From positions 103,386-137,735 of the forward strand of contig NW_019091371.1 of NCBI RefSeq assembly GCF_001949145.1: DNA of 34,350 nucleotides. Reading direction: 5' to 3'. A model generated the notes under the pieces. The model did no database searches and was not told the DNA's origin. It saw nothing but the letters and a program-made list of their open reading frames with translations. Made by a program: the position numbers and the translations under genes. Below are positions 21,601-30,921 of this stretch, piece by piece (the first letter of the stretch is position 1; the number at the start of each line of letters is the position of its first letter). This DNA comes from Acanthaster planci (taxonomy: Eukaryota; Echinodermata; Asteroidea; Valvatida; Acanthasteridae).

Positions 21601-23869
21601 CCTAACTACCGCAAACCTGCCATATTCCAACAGCAGGTTTTGTGAGGTTTGGGGCAGGTTTGGTACCACACCTGATGAACTTCTTAGTTGAATTTTGTGA
21701 GACTTGGGATGAATGGCCCAGGAAGATGGTGTTGGATTCTGTGTGAGTTGGGACACACACGGGTCACTGTGTGCAGTGTCTGGCTTGCTGTACCAATTGT
21801 GGGACTATGCTAGATTTTGTCCGGTTTGGTATTGTTCAGTGCAAGTCATCCTATACTGCATAGACCCATCCATACCATATCTCTCAAATTTCAACGGGCT
21901 CATTCTGTTGGAGTTTATCAGGTTTGGTACAGTAACCTGCATGTACAAGTACACAGACAAGTACATGAACCTGATGGATTCTGTGAGGTTCAGTATGCTG
22001 TCTAGTGCAGGAGCCTGGGGGTTAGGGTTAAAGGAAAGTTTAGGTAAAGTCTATGAAGTTGTGAAGTAACTGTGGGTAGCTGTTTTCACACCTGTATCTC
22101 AAACCAAGCCTTTCATACATTTTGATATTAGGTTTCTATTGTCAGTTCTGGGTGAATAACTCCCTGACTTCACATTACACTTCTCACCTACATGTTAATA
22201 GTAAGAATGGTGTGTTATGTTCCCTGCTGTTCACTGTGTGGGGAAACTGCTTCAAAAAATCTAAATTCATCACCAAAACGGACAAAAATGGTTTGGTGGC
22301 CACATGAAACCAGTTTTTCTTCAAGAAAATATACTGAATAACTTACAAATTCTCATATAATTGGATGAGATGCAATCAACATTACAAGTAACAGTTCAGT
22401 CACTCAGAAAGACCCTTATAGCCATCCACAAAATGTATCCAGTTGCCACAACATGTGCCCCAACTTTCACTTTGTGGAAGGTCCTGTGTAACAAGGTACA
22501 CATGAATAGTTCATGAGTATCCCCAAATCACTTAAAATACCACCTTACCAGTTTGATCGGGTACATATCTGCCTTCCTGTTGAACTCTTCAATTCTCCAC
22601 ATGAGTTCCTCTCTGGATAACCCAGTCAGTGAACTAGTGTCCTCAACACCATTCTAAGCAAACCAGAAGGCAAGGCACTATTTAACACACTGTAAGTTTC
22701 ATACATACCGGTACATGTATGTGTATCTTATTCCTGCCTTCTCCCCAATGGCACTACTAACTTGCAAGTTGAAGTGACCCTTTGAAGGACAGCAAGATTT
22801 GGACATTCAGGAATTTAAGGTTGGACCCAAAGAAACCGAATTCAGTATCTAATAATATGTGCAAATATACTGCAGCCCTCTACAGCTGTTTGTAATGATC
22901 CAATGCAATATACACCATCTAAAGAAACCCTGAAGTGTTTCATCTGACATTATCTCCCTCTGTTTACAAAACAAAAAAAAGAACTAAGTTAACTTACACG
23001 ATGCTACATGTAGTATCTATGTAATATCATCACACCCTCACATTACATCATGTAGCCATCATTTAGTCATCAAGTTAACAAAATGTGTTAACACTATAAC
23101 ATCCTGCCAAATTTAGGTACGCGTGCATGTACAACCATGTAAGTACGGGTACTGGTAGGGAAGAAAACAATATACCGTATTTCTCCAACCTCTTTTTTTA
23201 GTCTTACACAAAGTTTGTAAAAAGATTCTTTTTACAAACTTTCAAGATGATCTTTTTAATCATTTAAACTAAAAAGAGTATTTTTCCCCTTTGGGGAAGT
23301 GTGCTCTATTAAAAATTTCTGGCCACGTTTGGCACTGAAACATTTAAAGTCAGATATTTGATCTAAAAAATCCAGATGGTGGAATTACACTACTGGCATA
23401 TGTACGCAATTATGTATTTCTCTTTTCAGCATTCAAAGCACCTTGCACAAGGGCTATCCCATTAAGATGAGTCATTTTCATATACCGGTATATACATGTG
23501 TACACATGTATTCTAGGCAGTCTTCCACTTGAAGATAGCATGTACCAGTACACTGTGCATACAGATAAAATTTGTGATAAAAAAGGAATGGATGACAGAT
23601 GAAAGCTTCCTTCCTAACAAATGTAAGCATTCATGGTCTGAATCATCTAAACCATGCACTATATTAACATGAGTATTATACCATATTACATGTACATATT
23701 TAAGTACGTAGTTAATGGACAGGACTTTTTACCAGGTACATGTCACTTACCTCAATGGCAACAATGGTGTGCTGTGGTGATTCTGACTGAGCTTCCTTGA
23801 AGACAGGTGACTCAGTGCAATCAAGTCTCACCTCATTCAGGCACTTGTAGTGACATGTATACTTGCAGT
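15482..23869 (-). CDS. RASSF1/3/5-type Ras-association domain protein (six exons, 5' end missing)
   Basis: Six minus-strand exons (23869-23751, 22653-22549, 21424-21245, 18937-18814, 15979-15864, 15622-15482) join in frame to give 261 residues plus stop. Residues 1-18 are the C-terminal half of a C1 zinc finger (DCKYTCHYKC with the final Cys18). A Ras-association domain spans about 83-208 and a SARAH coiled coil 216-261. Family knowledge: RASSF1/5 proteins bind GTP-loaded Ras-type GTPases through the RA domain, and MST1/2 (Hippo) kinases through SARAH, in the cytoplasm and on microtubules. The segments RRTSFFLPKN, VIDNCRKFALFER and FTVPELQNFLRILDKEE are highly typical. RASSF5 and RASSF3 are the closest matches by eye, RASSF1 next, so the family is firm but the paralogue is not. 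The first half of the finger and the N-terminus lie on upstream exons not identified with certainty. Confidence 0.93.
15864..15979 (-). CDS. RASSF exon: end of the RA domain
   Basis: 116 bp, entered in phase 1 and left in phase 0. It reads VLMRKLADEEKPLLLRLLWG and ends YELRENETGQIE. This is the final part of the RA ubiquitin-like fold, corresponding to RKLADYERPLYLRLLAGP in RASSF5. Acceptor (TTTTTAG) and donor (GAG|GTA) are consensus. Confidence 0.95.
15980..18813 (-). other. RASSF intron (2.8 kb)
   Basis: Bounded by consensus GT and AG. It contains TACATGTAC-type repeats and short open frames but no exon-like sequence on either strand that I can support. Confidence 0.8.
18814..18937 (-). 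CDS. RASSF exon: middle of the RA domain
   Basis: 124 bp, phase 0 to phase 1. It reads DIQIASESTAIQVIQGVL and then VIDNCRKFALFERSDENGE. It carries the VIQGLL and KFALF signatures of the RA domain. The leftover G pairs with TG of the next exon to make Val, so the phase is consistent. Confidence 0.95.
18938..21244 (-). other. RASSF intron (2.3 kb)
   Basis: Consensus splice ends. Holds scattered ACATGT palindromes and a stretch with repeated GGGGACA phrases near 19090-19190. No exon was recognised. Confidence 0.8.
21245..21424 (-). CDS. RASSF exon: start of the RA domain
   Basis: 60 codons, phase 0 at both ends. It reads ESDSLIFVGSIRIYMNLSRP, a serine/proline-rich linker, and RRTSFFLPKNTYE. 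IRIYMNLSRPISIPSG corresponds to the IKVHLKLRRPVTVPAG strand of RASSF5. RRTSF is conserved in RASSF1 and nearly so (KRTSF) in RASSF5. Confidence 0.95.
21425..22548 (-). other. RASSF intron (1.1 kb) with degenerate repeats
   Basis: Consensus splice ends. Between about 21630 and 22000 the plus strand carries several loose copies of TTYTGTGAGGTTTGG and GGTTTGGTAC at irregular spacing, suggesting an old decayed repeat. No exon was recognised. Confidence 0.65.
22549..22653 (-). CDS. RASSF exon: linker helix before the RA domain
   Basis: 35 codons, phase 0 at both ends. It contains LSREELMWRIEEFNRKADMY, equivalent to LSQAEIEQKIKEYN of RASSF1 and LQEIKQKIDSYN of RASSF5, the segment just N-terminal to the RA fold. 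Confidence 0.9.
22654..23750 (-). other. RASSF intron (1.1 kb)
   Basis: Consensus splice ends. Contains the 15-bp perfect hairpin at 23210-23242 and several ACATGT and TACCGGTA palindromes, and no exon that I can see. Confidence 0.8.
23210..23242. repeat. Perfect 15-bp hairpin with 3-base loop
   Basis: AAAGTTTGTAAAAAG (23210-23224) and CTTTTTACAAACTTT (23228-23242) are exact reverse complements around ATT. It lies in a RASSF intron. The stem is too short for a typical animal microRNA precursor. Confidence 0.85.
23751..23869 (-). CDS. RASSF exon: second half of the C1 zinc finger
   Basis: 119 bp, entered in phase 1 after acceptor ATGCCCTTGCAG and left in phase 0. It reads CKYTCHYKCLNEVRLDC, which fits the C1 spacing C-x4-H-x2-C-x7-C, then a variable linker to IVAIE. 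In RASSF1A and RASSF5 an intron interrupts the finger at about this point. The remaining ligands (His and three Cys) must come from an upstream exon. Confidence 0.9.
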
Positions 23870-26800
23870 CTGCAAGGGCATTAAAGGACAAGATGAAAAT
23901 TACATCAGCACCATACCCTGTCTGTACTCATCATGCCTGTACCTGTAAATGTGTGCTAATGTGTTTACTTTGGCCCAGAAGTAATCTACATGTAGTGTAA
24001 CATACATGTACATGTAATAACGGTCATATTGTGCTGTAAATGAGCAAAGGTTGAATGCCTCTCAACTTCAGCAAATTTCACTACAAATGCTTCATGACAC
24101 TGTCTGAACCGTACAACTTTCTGAATAACCACTGAAGCAAAAGTTTCTCTTTTTCAAATGGGTACTTGAATGCATTGAACAAGTTAGAGGGCCTGTCGTT
24201 TCACACCTAGCGGAATCTTTCTCCCTTGGATGAATCCAAGGAGAAAGATCAAAGCATCACATGTACTGTTCAAATCTCAAAATCAACATGTATGTAGTGC
24301 ATGTGCATTTACATGTAAATTACAACATGTATATGTACAAGTAGAACTTAAGAATAAGTACATGTATATCACACTGTGTTTGGCAGCCAGAGATATCAGA
24401 AACTACCAGTAAATTTGAAAATGACTGCACCGAGCATTCCGATGGGAAACAATCCCTTTGGTTTCATCATGGATATGCTAAACTATGATTGATGTACTGC
24501 ATGTATCTGGAATGCATACAAGAATGTGTGCACATACATGTATGTCGAACTCGTCATTTCACCTTTGTGGGGACAGAAAGTGTTGTTGGGACAAAGTAAT
24601 GTCCCCCACATCTCAATTTTCATTTCCCAAACAAAAGAAAGCGTCCCCCATGACGGTCATGAAGGCCTGCCCACTCCCACAAGTGTGTATTTACCTGCAA
24701 CTGGGGACCCCGTATTGTTCCCCTTTTGTTTGTACTTTTACTTTTTAGAAAACCCCCCATATGTTTTGTACACAGTTGTCAATCGGGGACCCTCTGTCAA
24801 TTGGGGACCTTATTGTCCTCTATTGTTCAGGGTCCCCAATTGAATGCAGAAACAAATTCACATGCACATAACTGTTTCTAGTGCTACATGTTCCCATCTC
24901 CCAGTATGGAGACTATGGATACCATTATGTGTATGTGTGCTTCATATTTTGCGAAACCTCCAAGCTAGAAATGGACTGAGGAATAAGGAGAGCTTTGAGT
25001 TCACAAAGCATAGTCCCTTTCTCGAAAACAAATACACCCAAAAGTATACATGTACATGTATGCGCAGAAAAGCACATATCATACATGTACATGTACCATT
25101 ACATGTATTTCTTCATTACACTTGGATAAAAATACATGTACATGTATATGGTACCGTATGTGACTTTCAATTCTAAATACTGTACATGTACTGTAACTGG
25201 TGTCTAAAGTTAATCTGGACTTGGGATGTGGTCTTAATTCCATTGTTAAGCCCACACCCTTATCACATTCTATGCATTCTATCATATCACAATGGGAGGT
25301 CTCATTGTGGAATCCAATAGTGGCTTTCAAGCAAGTTCTTGCAATCACTGAGTGAAACATACATTAGCATATCTTCATGCACCCAGAACACATTCCTGAA
25401 GTGCTATGGTTTCCATCACAAACGCACACTACAAAACAATAGAAACCTCACAGGATGTGTGAAAAATCATAAAAAATAGGAGAATTGAGGACTGCCAAGG
25501 TACAGCAAAATGCATACTATGTACATGTATGTACACACAAGTTTGGTAGTGGTTGTAGTGAACATGTATAGGTACACATACTCCTGTACATGTGCTACAT
25601 GTATGCATAGTATTCTGTTACACTGTATACCATGCACATGCAATATGTACATGTACATGTACCAAGCAGTAAAGCAGTACAGTTCATGATGGTGTGAAAT
25701 ACTGGTGCCTGTACCTTACATAGACATGTACATGTACATTGTGTGTAACTGTGTACAAATGATGTATTTAATATGTTCTTCATCATCTGTGCTCACTGTG
25801 CTCATGTATAATTGTACATGTACATGTCAATTTTCACAAAGGGGAGTGGTTAAGCCTAAGGGCCTAAACATGTACATTGTACATGAACATATATCTTCCT
25901 TTTCTAATGAAAATTAAAAAAAAAACACTGTATGTATTGGATCTTATGTACAGTATGCATGAATAATAAGCTCTTTTTCTGAGATGTCTGACAACGCCAA
26001 GTTCCACCACTTGCTTTCACAAATGCTAGTGCTTTCATTGCATACATGTACATCTGCATAAATTTCTGCAAAAAGCTATTCATAGCCATTTGCTCAGCAT
26101 GTGCATACATATACTGTAACTCATCATACATGTACATGTATATGCAATCAGTTTTTGTTATTTTCTGCCTCATGAGGCCTTGAGGCAAATATCTGTCCCT
26201 TTATTATTTTTTTCACCTTGTGAGGCAAAAAACAAAACTCACAATGAGTGAAAGAAATTATTCAGGGCCACAAGGATGGAACATACATGTATCAGCTCTA
26301 AACCTAGCAGCCAAGGGATGCTCAAAAACCCTCTACTTGGCACACATGCAAAGGAAAGCTGCAATTCATTTTGTTCATGTAAATACTGTCTGGCATGCCA
26401 ATTCTATACCTCTCCACACAGGATTCCAATACAACCATGCCCCTCTGGATGTATCACTCATACTGCTGGTTCCTACAAGATGTGAGAATATGAAGGAACA
26501 GATGAGACATGAAAACACATGACAATGGATGAACACGTAAGGAAATGGATAATTACAGAATAGCAACAGTGCACAGGACTTAGCGCCGTTCCGAACTGAG
26601 GCTGAAGTTGCCAGACAATACATGTACATGTAGCTTTATGGTGGTTTCGTACCACAGTATGGTATGTATTGACAGTCATTCTCAAGTGGGAATAAAAGTT
26701 CTTTTTGCACTTTTTCTCTTCCCAAGGAATTCATTTTCATTTCATAAAACATGCAAACAATTTCCCACAGTGCAAAAGCATTTTCCCACCTTTTCACATA

Positions 26801-27803
26801 AACTGGGAGAATGTTTTCACGCCTTGTGAAATGTGAATGGTTAAAATGCATATCCCATATTGTTAACTTTCCATTCCAATGCAATGTAAATATGGCACAC
26901 AAGTGACGCAAATAAGTACATGTATGTCCATAAATTCTCATTTTTTCTGAGCACAAAACAGTGCTTTGCATGAGTTTAGGTTCTGAAACATAGTGAAGAT
27001 TAATCCCATCTACACAGAACTCTTGCCAAGTACTAAGTTGGAGGGTTACAAACATGCATGTACATGTACATACATGTACAGGTACACTGTATGTTGGTCT
27101 CATGAAAGAAAACTTGTGTAGAAATTAATGTACATCTGAAGGAATGAACATCTTTGAACCTGTCAATTTATATACCTGTACTCAGTGCTACTACATGCAT
27201 GTAAAAGTGATTTTATGAAGTTGACACAGATTTAAAGCAAGTAAGATAAAACTTATCAAATTCCAGAACCATTTACTCATGGCCTTGTGCAAGATTTTCT
27301 ATGATTACCGGTACTTTTAAGGCTGCCTGTTGAGATTCCCACTTTCAAATATAGAACTCCATAAACAACCAAACGCGTGACTACTACTTTCCAGTGGTTT
27401 GCTGAACTTCCCGTTGACAGGAAAGTATGTTTAGCACCAGAGTCATTTGCCCAACTTCATGCCACAACTTGGTGTGCTGTACTTTGACCAATGGCTGATG
27501 AATGAGTCAGATCATACTCAGAACTGGTGAGGCAGCTTTGGCTAAAAATAAACAGTCATATGGAGGTATACATGCAAAAGAAGGGACAATACTGATAGAT
27601 ATGAACTTGACATTACTACCTCCGCACAAACGATGTTTGCCTGAAAGATACATTTATCCTGCAAAGGTATGAACATTACTGAGAATGTACAGACTCTGAG
27701 AGAAAAAGGACTTTCTTACTCCAATAACAAAGTAGATATTAACTGTAGAGCTCTTAAATATAAGCACTTAAGTGAAAATTGGAATCTCTGTCAGTGGCTG
27801 TTA
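23870..27803 (-). other. Upstream intron or 5' flank of RASSF; no exon recognised
   Basis: I searched the minus strand for the first half of a C1 finger (C-x2-C, an aromatic or Trp after it, and a further Cys) next to a phase-1 donor and did not find one. The region is dense in ACATGT motifs. A 155-codon minus-strand frame at 26636-27103 lacks coding character. Confidence 0.5.
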
Positions 27804-28916
27804 AGCCTGGTTTCCATATGGTTGTTTGTAACACAGACGGTCTGCAAAAAGTGAAGACACCGCAGACACCAACAGACGGGATGGTGCATGACACCATTCC
27901 ACCCAAAAATAAGCCATTTGCAAGTTAAATTTGAATAAAATCTGGTACACTGTGTTGTCTGATTGCACATAAACATAACAATTTGAATTCCCCAGACTAA
28001 AGACACTGTTGCTATACTGATTCGGGGCAAGCTTTTGCTTACATGTACAGAGAAACCACTGCTGTCTCTGGAATGGACTGGTTTCTTTGTGCCCTTCTTA
28101 TCCACTGAGAACAGTGTATTGTTGCGAGGTGTCTCTTATGTACATGTAACTACCAGTTTAATGCATTTCGTTGATGGTCAACAATTTAGTTGATCATAAG
28201 GGTGTAATATTTAAGCATTAAGGAGAAAATGCACAAAATTCGCAGAGCTAAGAGAGAGAGACATCGTTGCACGCTGGTCATGCCAGCTTGCATGTTTATA
28301 CGGGAATATCACGGCTACTCGACGCAGACAGTCAGCAAAGTTGAACCTGGCTCAACTTTGCCGATCGTTCGCAGGCTGGTTTGCATTTGTCTCCATTGTT
28401 GGCAATACCTCCATCAGTGTTCTAGCCACCGAGCTAGGCACCAAGCAGCACCACCCGGTACTGCAAATTTCCGCCAGGCTCTCGGGTTCAAATTGGCTGT
28501 GCCGCCTAGCACAGATTTCACAAAAATGAACTGAAATATTGCTGAAAATGCACCAATTTGACCGTACCGGTATTTCAAGCATCAGAAAGTGTTGAGAACA
28601 TATACATGTAGCTAGCATGTTACGAGACCCAGAGGTGAAATAATTGGATATAATGTACATGTAGCCTCCCCTAAGGCAGCGTGCACGTGTTCGTAGTCTT
28701 GGCTCAAGACCAGCCGAACAGAGGTATCAATAGAGGGCACAAATCCAGTCCGGCTATGAGCTGTGAGAGCTCCACTCACTGCGCTTGCTACGCTTCGCAA
28801 TCCAAAAATTGACCTGGCACTAAAATGGTTCTAGCTAAACACTGATGTCCGTGTTGCAGTTTGCATCTTGATTGCGTTGCCCTCTATATTTCTTACTTCG
28901 ATATGGAAACCAGGCT
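27804..28916. mobile_element. Non-autonomous DNA transposon, 16-bp TIRs, TTA target duplication
   Basis: The left end reads AGCCTGGTTTCCATAT from 27804 and the right end is its exact reverse complement, ending at 28916. TTA flanks both ends directly (27801-27803 and 28917-28919). A 3-bp TTA/TWA duplication is known for the PIF/Harbinger superfamily, so that assignment is plausible. The 1.1-kb interior has only short open frames, none recognisable as a DDE transposase. The element lies in the region upstream of the RASSF C1 exon. The interior contains the 109-bp segment shared with 2206-2314. Confidence 0.8.
28335..28361. repeat. 10-bp stem hairpin inside the transposon
   Basis: GCAAAGTTGA (28335-28344) pairs exactly with TCAACTTTGC (28352-28361) around a 7-base loop. 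It is close to the middle of the element and may be an internal palindrome of the family. Confidence 0.7.
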
Positions 28917-28919
28917 TTA

Positions 28920-29460
28920 TCCGACTGTAAAAGTGCAGCTTACATGTATATTAGTTTAGTTCTTAAAATGGAAAAATCACATAAACTGCAAGTAATCTGA
29001 CTATTAATGGGAGACAAGTTTATCGCCATTACACCTGACTCATTAAACACATTCCTTCCAAAAGCCCATGAGAAGTTGGAAAGATTAGTACAATTTAGAC
29101 AGATCTACAAAACAGCCTTATTGCTGGTTTTTTTTCGAACAGGCCTTTAATGCCTTTGAAATTTAGAGAACAAAGCACGTTCAACTGGTTTCCTGTAGTG
29201 TTGGATTTTTGAGGATTCAAACAGGGTCCTCGCAAAATAGTCAATAACAGTTCCGTTTTGGAAAATCATATGTAATTGTACCGTAAAAAATTGAAAATGC
29301 AATTTTTGTTTGTATTTTATGCACAAAACAATGAAACAGTGAGGAACCGCAAAAGTTCAACAGATGAAGTCCCTTTCAAAAAGGACACTGTGACAAGAAA
29401 GAAATCCATACACCTTTGCACCCTCTGAACAGTAAGAAAGCTTGGGTCTTTCTGCCTTAC
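28920..29460. other. No gene seen
   Basis: AT-rich sequence between the transposon and the candidate first exon. Nothing was recognised. Confidence 0.4.
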
Positions 29461-29641
29461 CCCATAGTATACTAGCTGGTTTCTTGCTGGGCACTTTGGG
29501 GGTTCCCCACCAATTGTTCGGTATCAGGCCCTGCCTGTAATAATCCCACATCCAGCTTTTCATGGTGTGCACCCCGTCTCGCAACTTGCCGTACCATCGT
29601 GACAATGTGGAGTGGTGACCCATCATGACAGTTCCACTCAT
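29461..29641 (-). CDS. Candidate alternative first coding exon of the RASSF gene
   Basis: An ATG at 29641-29639 opens 60 codons that end in ATGG|GTAAGG, a strong donor leaving one G. That is exactly the phase the C1 exon at 23869 needs (G plus AC makes Asp). The text begins MSGTVMMGHHSTLSRWYGK and includes SWMWDYYRQGLIPNNWWG, rich in Trp, Tyr and basic residues, with GC-richer codons than its surroundings. It has no Cys, so a complete C1 finger would not form. This recalls vertebrate RASSF isoforms whose alternative first exons omit the finger, although those usually also skip the exon carrying its second half. A perfect CRE and a CCAAT box lie just upstream. The phase match has a one-in-three chance by accident, and no homologue is recognised. 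It could belong to another gene. Confidence 0.38.
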
Positions 29642-29720
29642 GACTGTGATTGGATCTCAGCTTTCAACAGTTTGGGGTTATCACTTTCAAAAGCTCATGA
29701 CGTCAAATCCAAAATAAAAC
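29642..29720 (-). promoter_or_regulatory. CRE palindrome and CCAAT box upstream of the candidate first exon
   Basis: TGACGTCA lies at 29698-29705, 57 bases before the candidate ATG, and CCAAT (minus strand, within GATCCAATCAC) is about 9 bases before it. Both are classic promoter-proximal elements, bound by CREB/ATF and NF-Y. Their closeness to the ATG implies a short 5' UTR or an upstream start site. No TATA box is evident. Confidence 0.35.
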
Positions 29721-30857
29721 TGAACTTTGTTTTCACACATCAAGTGTACATGTACATTGTACATGCGTAATGAAAACTTGAAGAAAATTGACTGGAACAG
29801 GACTGAAAGAAGTTGATCCCAAGATCGTAAAAGGCATCAAACTGATGCCACATCCAGCACAATCTATCTGAAGACACGAAAAGGTCCCATTTATGTGTAC
29901 CTCTTGTGCAAGTCCCCTGAGGAGGATGGTCAATTTTTACGACATACCAGTACATGTACATGTAACAACCATAACTGGATAAAGATGATTCGAGTTCATT
30001 CTCAATACACGTGTCCAAAGTTCGTGTGTCCAAATCAAGTCACACAACTTAAAGCAGCAAATAAAACTAGACGGTGTCAGGTGACAAGTCAGAATATACT
30101 CATCCTAGAATGAGGTGGCAAGTATGCTGGTTGAAGTTGTTGCCTGCCTCACATACGCGGTACACACTAATGGGCAGCGATAGACATAAAGCTCTGGGGA
30201 TCTCCTGACTCCTCTGTCCACGAATACAACCAGCGACACCCCACGTGGATTTCATATCTGACAAACAAGCTGGAAATAGACAGGAAATGGCAATGTATCA
30301 CCCGGCACAAAACTAGACTTGCCAAAGCCTGAACCACGTCATGCCAACACACGGGTGGCTAAGTGGGCCGAATGAGAAAAGAAAAGAGGGGAGCTGGGCA
30401 GTGCATGCCCTGGTGCAGTTACCGTACATGTACGTGTATCAGGAAAAGTACATGTACATGCCTCTACACATTACACAACTGTTCAATGTTTTAAGGTACA
30501 TGTACTGGTAAGGGTGATATTACTTGGCTAGAATGGTTCTTACTATACAGGTAAAGCACTGTGTAGTGCAAAGTTCAGCATTACAAATTGTGCAGTGCGT
30601 GCCAATCACAGACAATACTGATAAACTGAAAGGTATGCTACAGGAAGCCAAAACAGCGTAACTGCAGGAAACAAGAAAACCTCATCATCAGTGAGTTATG
30701 TGCACAAACTACATGTACATTACCGGTAACTCAACTTTGAGCCATGTGTCAACAAAATTATAGGCTTTTCCTGTTGGCTATGTCAGAACACTTGTTGATA
30801 TTATATCAAGGATATGATGTCACAAGGATGACTCGCCCTAGGGGTGATTATGATAAT
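29721..30857. other. No gene seen
   Basis: Scattered ACATGT motifs and short chance frames. A GC-richer patch at 30150-30360 has no coding signature that I trust. Confidence 0.4.
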
Positions 30858-30921
30858 GAGTTATCATTTGGGAATTACTTTAGCGAATTGAGTTATCATT
30901 CGGGAATTACTTTAGGGAATT
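30858..30921 (+). repeat. 32-bp tandem duplication (2 copies)
   Basis: The unit GAGTTATCATTTGGGAATTA plus CTTTAGCGAATT occurs at 30858-30889 and again at 30890-30921 with two substitutions. As 32 is not a multiple of 3, the duplication shifts frame and is unlikely to be coding. Confidence 0.85.

Noticed and set aside
26636-27103. Longest minus-strand frame in the right part (155 codons)
   Set aside because: It runs through ACATGT repeats, has many Cys/Thr/Tyr codons from those repeats, shows no family resemblance, and one or two frames of this length are expected by chance in 34 kb read in six frames.
27598-27660. Possible short RASSF exon on the minus strand with ...CTTTGCAG acceptor and a phase-1 donor
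   Set aside because: It would encode only about a dozen codons after an in-frame stop and lacks the C-x2-C of a C1 finger.
27791-28105. 104-codon minus-strand frame overlapping the transposon end
   Set aside because: It crosses the terminal inverted repeat at 27804, so it cannot be a host gene as drawn. Only the shared 109-bp module within it is of interest, and that is listed separately.
28420-28510. GGGTTCAAATTGG, considered as a Pol III B box or tRNA remnant inside the transposon
   Set aside because: The match to the B box is incomplete at the final C residues and no A box lies at the right distance.
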